A stretch of 8,096 nucleotides of DNA from Arcobacter sp. GTDB taxonomy: Bacteria > Campylobacterota > Campylobacteria > Campylobacterales > Arcobacteraceae. Positions 6,926-8,096 of the stretch are shown here, one piece after another. Location of the stretch: the NCBI GenBank assembly GCA_016744485.1, contig JADGEG010000088.1, positions 1 to 8,096 on the forward strand, in the 5' to 3' direction. Made by a program: the position numbers and the translations under genes. Position 1 is the first letter of the stretch, and the number at the start of each line of letters is the position of its first letter. The notes beneath the pieces were generated by a model. The model did not search any database and had not been told where the DNA came from. It was given only the letters and a program-made list of their open reading frames with translations.

Positions 6926-7713
6926 GTAAAGAAGAAAAAATATTTGAAATAAAAGACTTAGAAAAAACATATAAAATTTCACGAGGTATGTTTAAAGAGG
7001 CTCAAAAAGTAAAAGCAGTGAATAAAATCAATTTTGATGTTTATCAAGGTGAAACATATTCAATTGTAGGAGAAAGCGGTTGTGGAAAATCAACTACAGC
7101 AAAACTTCTTTTAAATATAGAAGAGCCTACAAAAGGTAAGATTTTTTTTAAAGGTACAGATATTTCAACATTTGATGCAAAACAATGGCAAGAATATAGA
7201 AAAAAAGTTCAAATAATATTTCAAGATCCTTATTCTTCTTTAAATCCAAGATGGACAGTTGGAACAATTATAGCTGAACCTTTAAAATTAAATACAAGTT
7301 TATCAAAAAGTGAAATACAAAAAGAAGTTTATTTAGTAATGAAAAAAGTTGGTTTGGAAAAAGACTGGTATGACAGATATCCTCATCAGTTTTCAGGAGG
7401 ACAGCGACAAAGAATTGGAATAGCACGAGCTTTAGTTTTAAAGCCAGAAGTGATTGTTTGTGATGAGCCAGTATCCGCTCTTGATGTTTCAATTCAAGCA
7501 CAAGTTTTAAATTTACTTTTAGATTTGCAAGAAGAATTTAATCTAACATATATTTTTATTTCACATGACTTAAGCGTTGTTGAACATATTAGTGATCGTA
7601 TCATGGTTATGTATTTTGGAGATGTTGTTGAACTTTCAAGTGTAGATGATTTATTTTCAAATCCAAAAGCTAATTATACAAAAAAATTATTAGGAGCAAT
7701 TCCAAAAATATGA
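6922..7713 (+). CDS. dppF: Dipeptide transporter ATPase DppF, short form
   Basis: Second cytoplasmic ABC ATPase of the importer, 263 residues against about 334 in E. coli DppF. Motifs are complete: Walker A GESGCGKS (50-57), Q101 in FQDPYSSLNPRWTVG, signature FSGGQ (157-161), Walker B VIVCDEP with E182, D-loop SALD and H215 in ISHDLSVV. It ends at NPKANYTKKLLGAIPKI, just where the oligo_HPY extension would begin, and so lacks the C-terminal cysteine region just as DppD does. This size resembles NikE-type ATPases, but the DppA-like binding protein and the pepQ neighbour argue for peptides rather than nickel. Ribosome site AAGGAA (6911-6916) lies in the end of dppD. The stop overlaps the pepQ ATG by 4 nt, with no space for a lost C-terminus. 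Confidence 0.9.
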   Translation: MSKEEKIFEIKDLEKTYKISRGMFKEAQKVKAVNKINFDVYQGETYSIVGESGCGKSTTAKLLLNIEEPTKGKIFFKGTDISTFDAKQWQEYRKKVQIIFQDPYSSLNPRWTVGTIIAEPLKLNTSLSKSEIQKEVYLVMKKVGLEKDWYDRYPHQFSGGQRQRIGIARALVLKPEVIVCDEPVSALDVSIQAQVLNLLLDLQEEFNLTYIFISHDLSVVEHISDRIMVMYFGDVVELSSVDDLFSNPKANYTKKLLGAIPKI

Positions 7714-8096
7714 AAAATTTATACAAAAACCATTTATTAAAAGTATTAAATACATTTGATAACTTAATGAAAAAATATTCTTACGATGAAATAATTCTTT
7801 ATTCAGGTGAAGCAAAAGTAGTACATTTAGATGATAATAAATATCCTTTTAAAGTCTATGTAAATTTTAAATATTTTGCACCAGTTTTAAACTATCCTAG
7901 TTCTTTTATATTATATACAATTGGTGAAAAACCAAAACTTATTTTATTACAAAAAATTGATTTTTGGGATTCTCAACCACAAAAAATAGAAGGTATTTGG
8001 TGTGAATTTTTCGATATATCTTATTATCATAATTTAGAAGATATGAGGAAACAACTTCCAGTAAATCTTAAAAATATAGCTTTTTTAGGTGAAGAA
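7710..8096 (+). CDS. pepQ: Xaa-Pro dipeptidase (prolidase) PepQ, N-terminal part only
   Basis: 129 codons open to the right edge. The sequence resembles the N-terminal domain of E. coli PepQ: LYKNHL at the start, then a SGE motif (YSGEAKVVHLDD), the diagnostic DDNKYPFKVYVNFKYFAPV (E. coli has DDHPYPFKVNPQFKAWVPV) and EKPKLILLQKIDFWD. In this family the N-terminal domain shapes the dimer and active-site entrance, while the metal ligands lie in the C-terminal pita-bread domain, which is outside the window, so catalytic integrity cannot be checked. PepQ is a cytoplasmic dimetal enzyme that splits dipeptides with C-terminal proline. The ATG overlaps the dppF stop (ATGA). AGGAG (7692-7696) sits rather far away (13 nt), so initiation may rely on coupling to dppF. 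Full-length PepQ is about 440 residues. Confidence 0.87.
   Translation, partial: MKNLYKNHLLKVLNTFDNLMKKYSYDEIILYSGEAKVVHLDDNKYPFKVYVNFKYFAPVLNYPSSFILYTIGEKPKLILLQKIDFWDSQPQKIEGIWCEFFDISYYHNLEDMRKQLPVNLKNIAFLGEE

Noticed and set aside
7268..7501. Minus-strand 77-codon frame inside dppF
   Set aside because: It lies antisense to the conserved ATPase motifs and its leucine-rich composition comes from the complementary A/T codons.
6065..7713. Assignment as a nickel transporter (NikABCDE) because of the short ATPases
   Set aside because: The binding protein carries the DppA-type GWTGDNGDPDNF and NPIPPTMW blocks, the permeases match DppB/DppC, and pepQ follows in the operon.

Overview
The window is a very AT-rich stretch of bacterial chromosome (AGA-dominated arginine codons, A/T runs of 7-8 bases throughout). 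The AHQWRQPL-type histidine kinase and the base composition suggest a member of the Campylobacterota, most like the Arcobacter group. This placement comes from recognition, not from a database search.

The layout is two divergent transcription units meeting at about 2369-2484. Leftward (minus strand) runs a two-component system: a tandem-Cache sensor histidine kinase (2368-485), then an OmpR-type response regulator (476 to beyond the left edge). Rightward (plus strand) runs a dipeptide permease operon: dppA (start corrected to 2485), dppB (TTG start, 4192), dppC, dppD, dppF and the first 129 codons of pepQ (Xaa-Pro dipeptidase), which is cut by the right edge. From dppB onward every junction is a 1-nt (TAATG) or 4-nt (ATGA) overlap. 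The only gap in the operon, 108 nt between dppA and dppB, is filled largely by two abutting hairpins, as expected where a binding protein must be made in excess over its membrane complex.

Working model: DppA captures dipeptides in the periplasm, DppBC form the channel, DppDF power it, and PepQ cleaves imported Xaa-Pro dipeptides in the cytoplasm. The divergent sensor kinase, with its periplasmic double Cache domain, may report external ligand and adjust permease expression through the response regulator. The 116-bp divergent region carries a strong sigma70-like promoter for dppA, an extended -10 for the kinase and a 14-bp A/T palindrome between them. The regulatory link is inferred from position only.

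No mobile element, CRISPR array, tRNA or rRNA is seen. The components belong to known families. The points worth a second look are the linkage of permease, prolidase and Cache sensor, the loss of the usual C-terminal cysteine domain from both ATPases, the cysteine-free DppA, and the architecture of the two intergenic regions.
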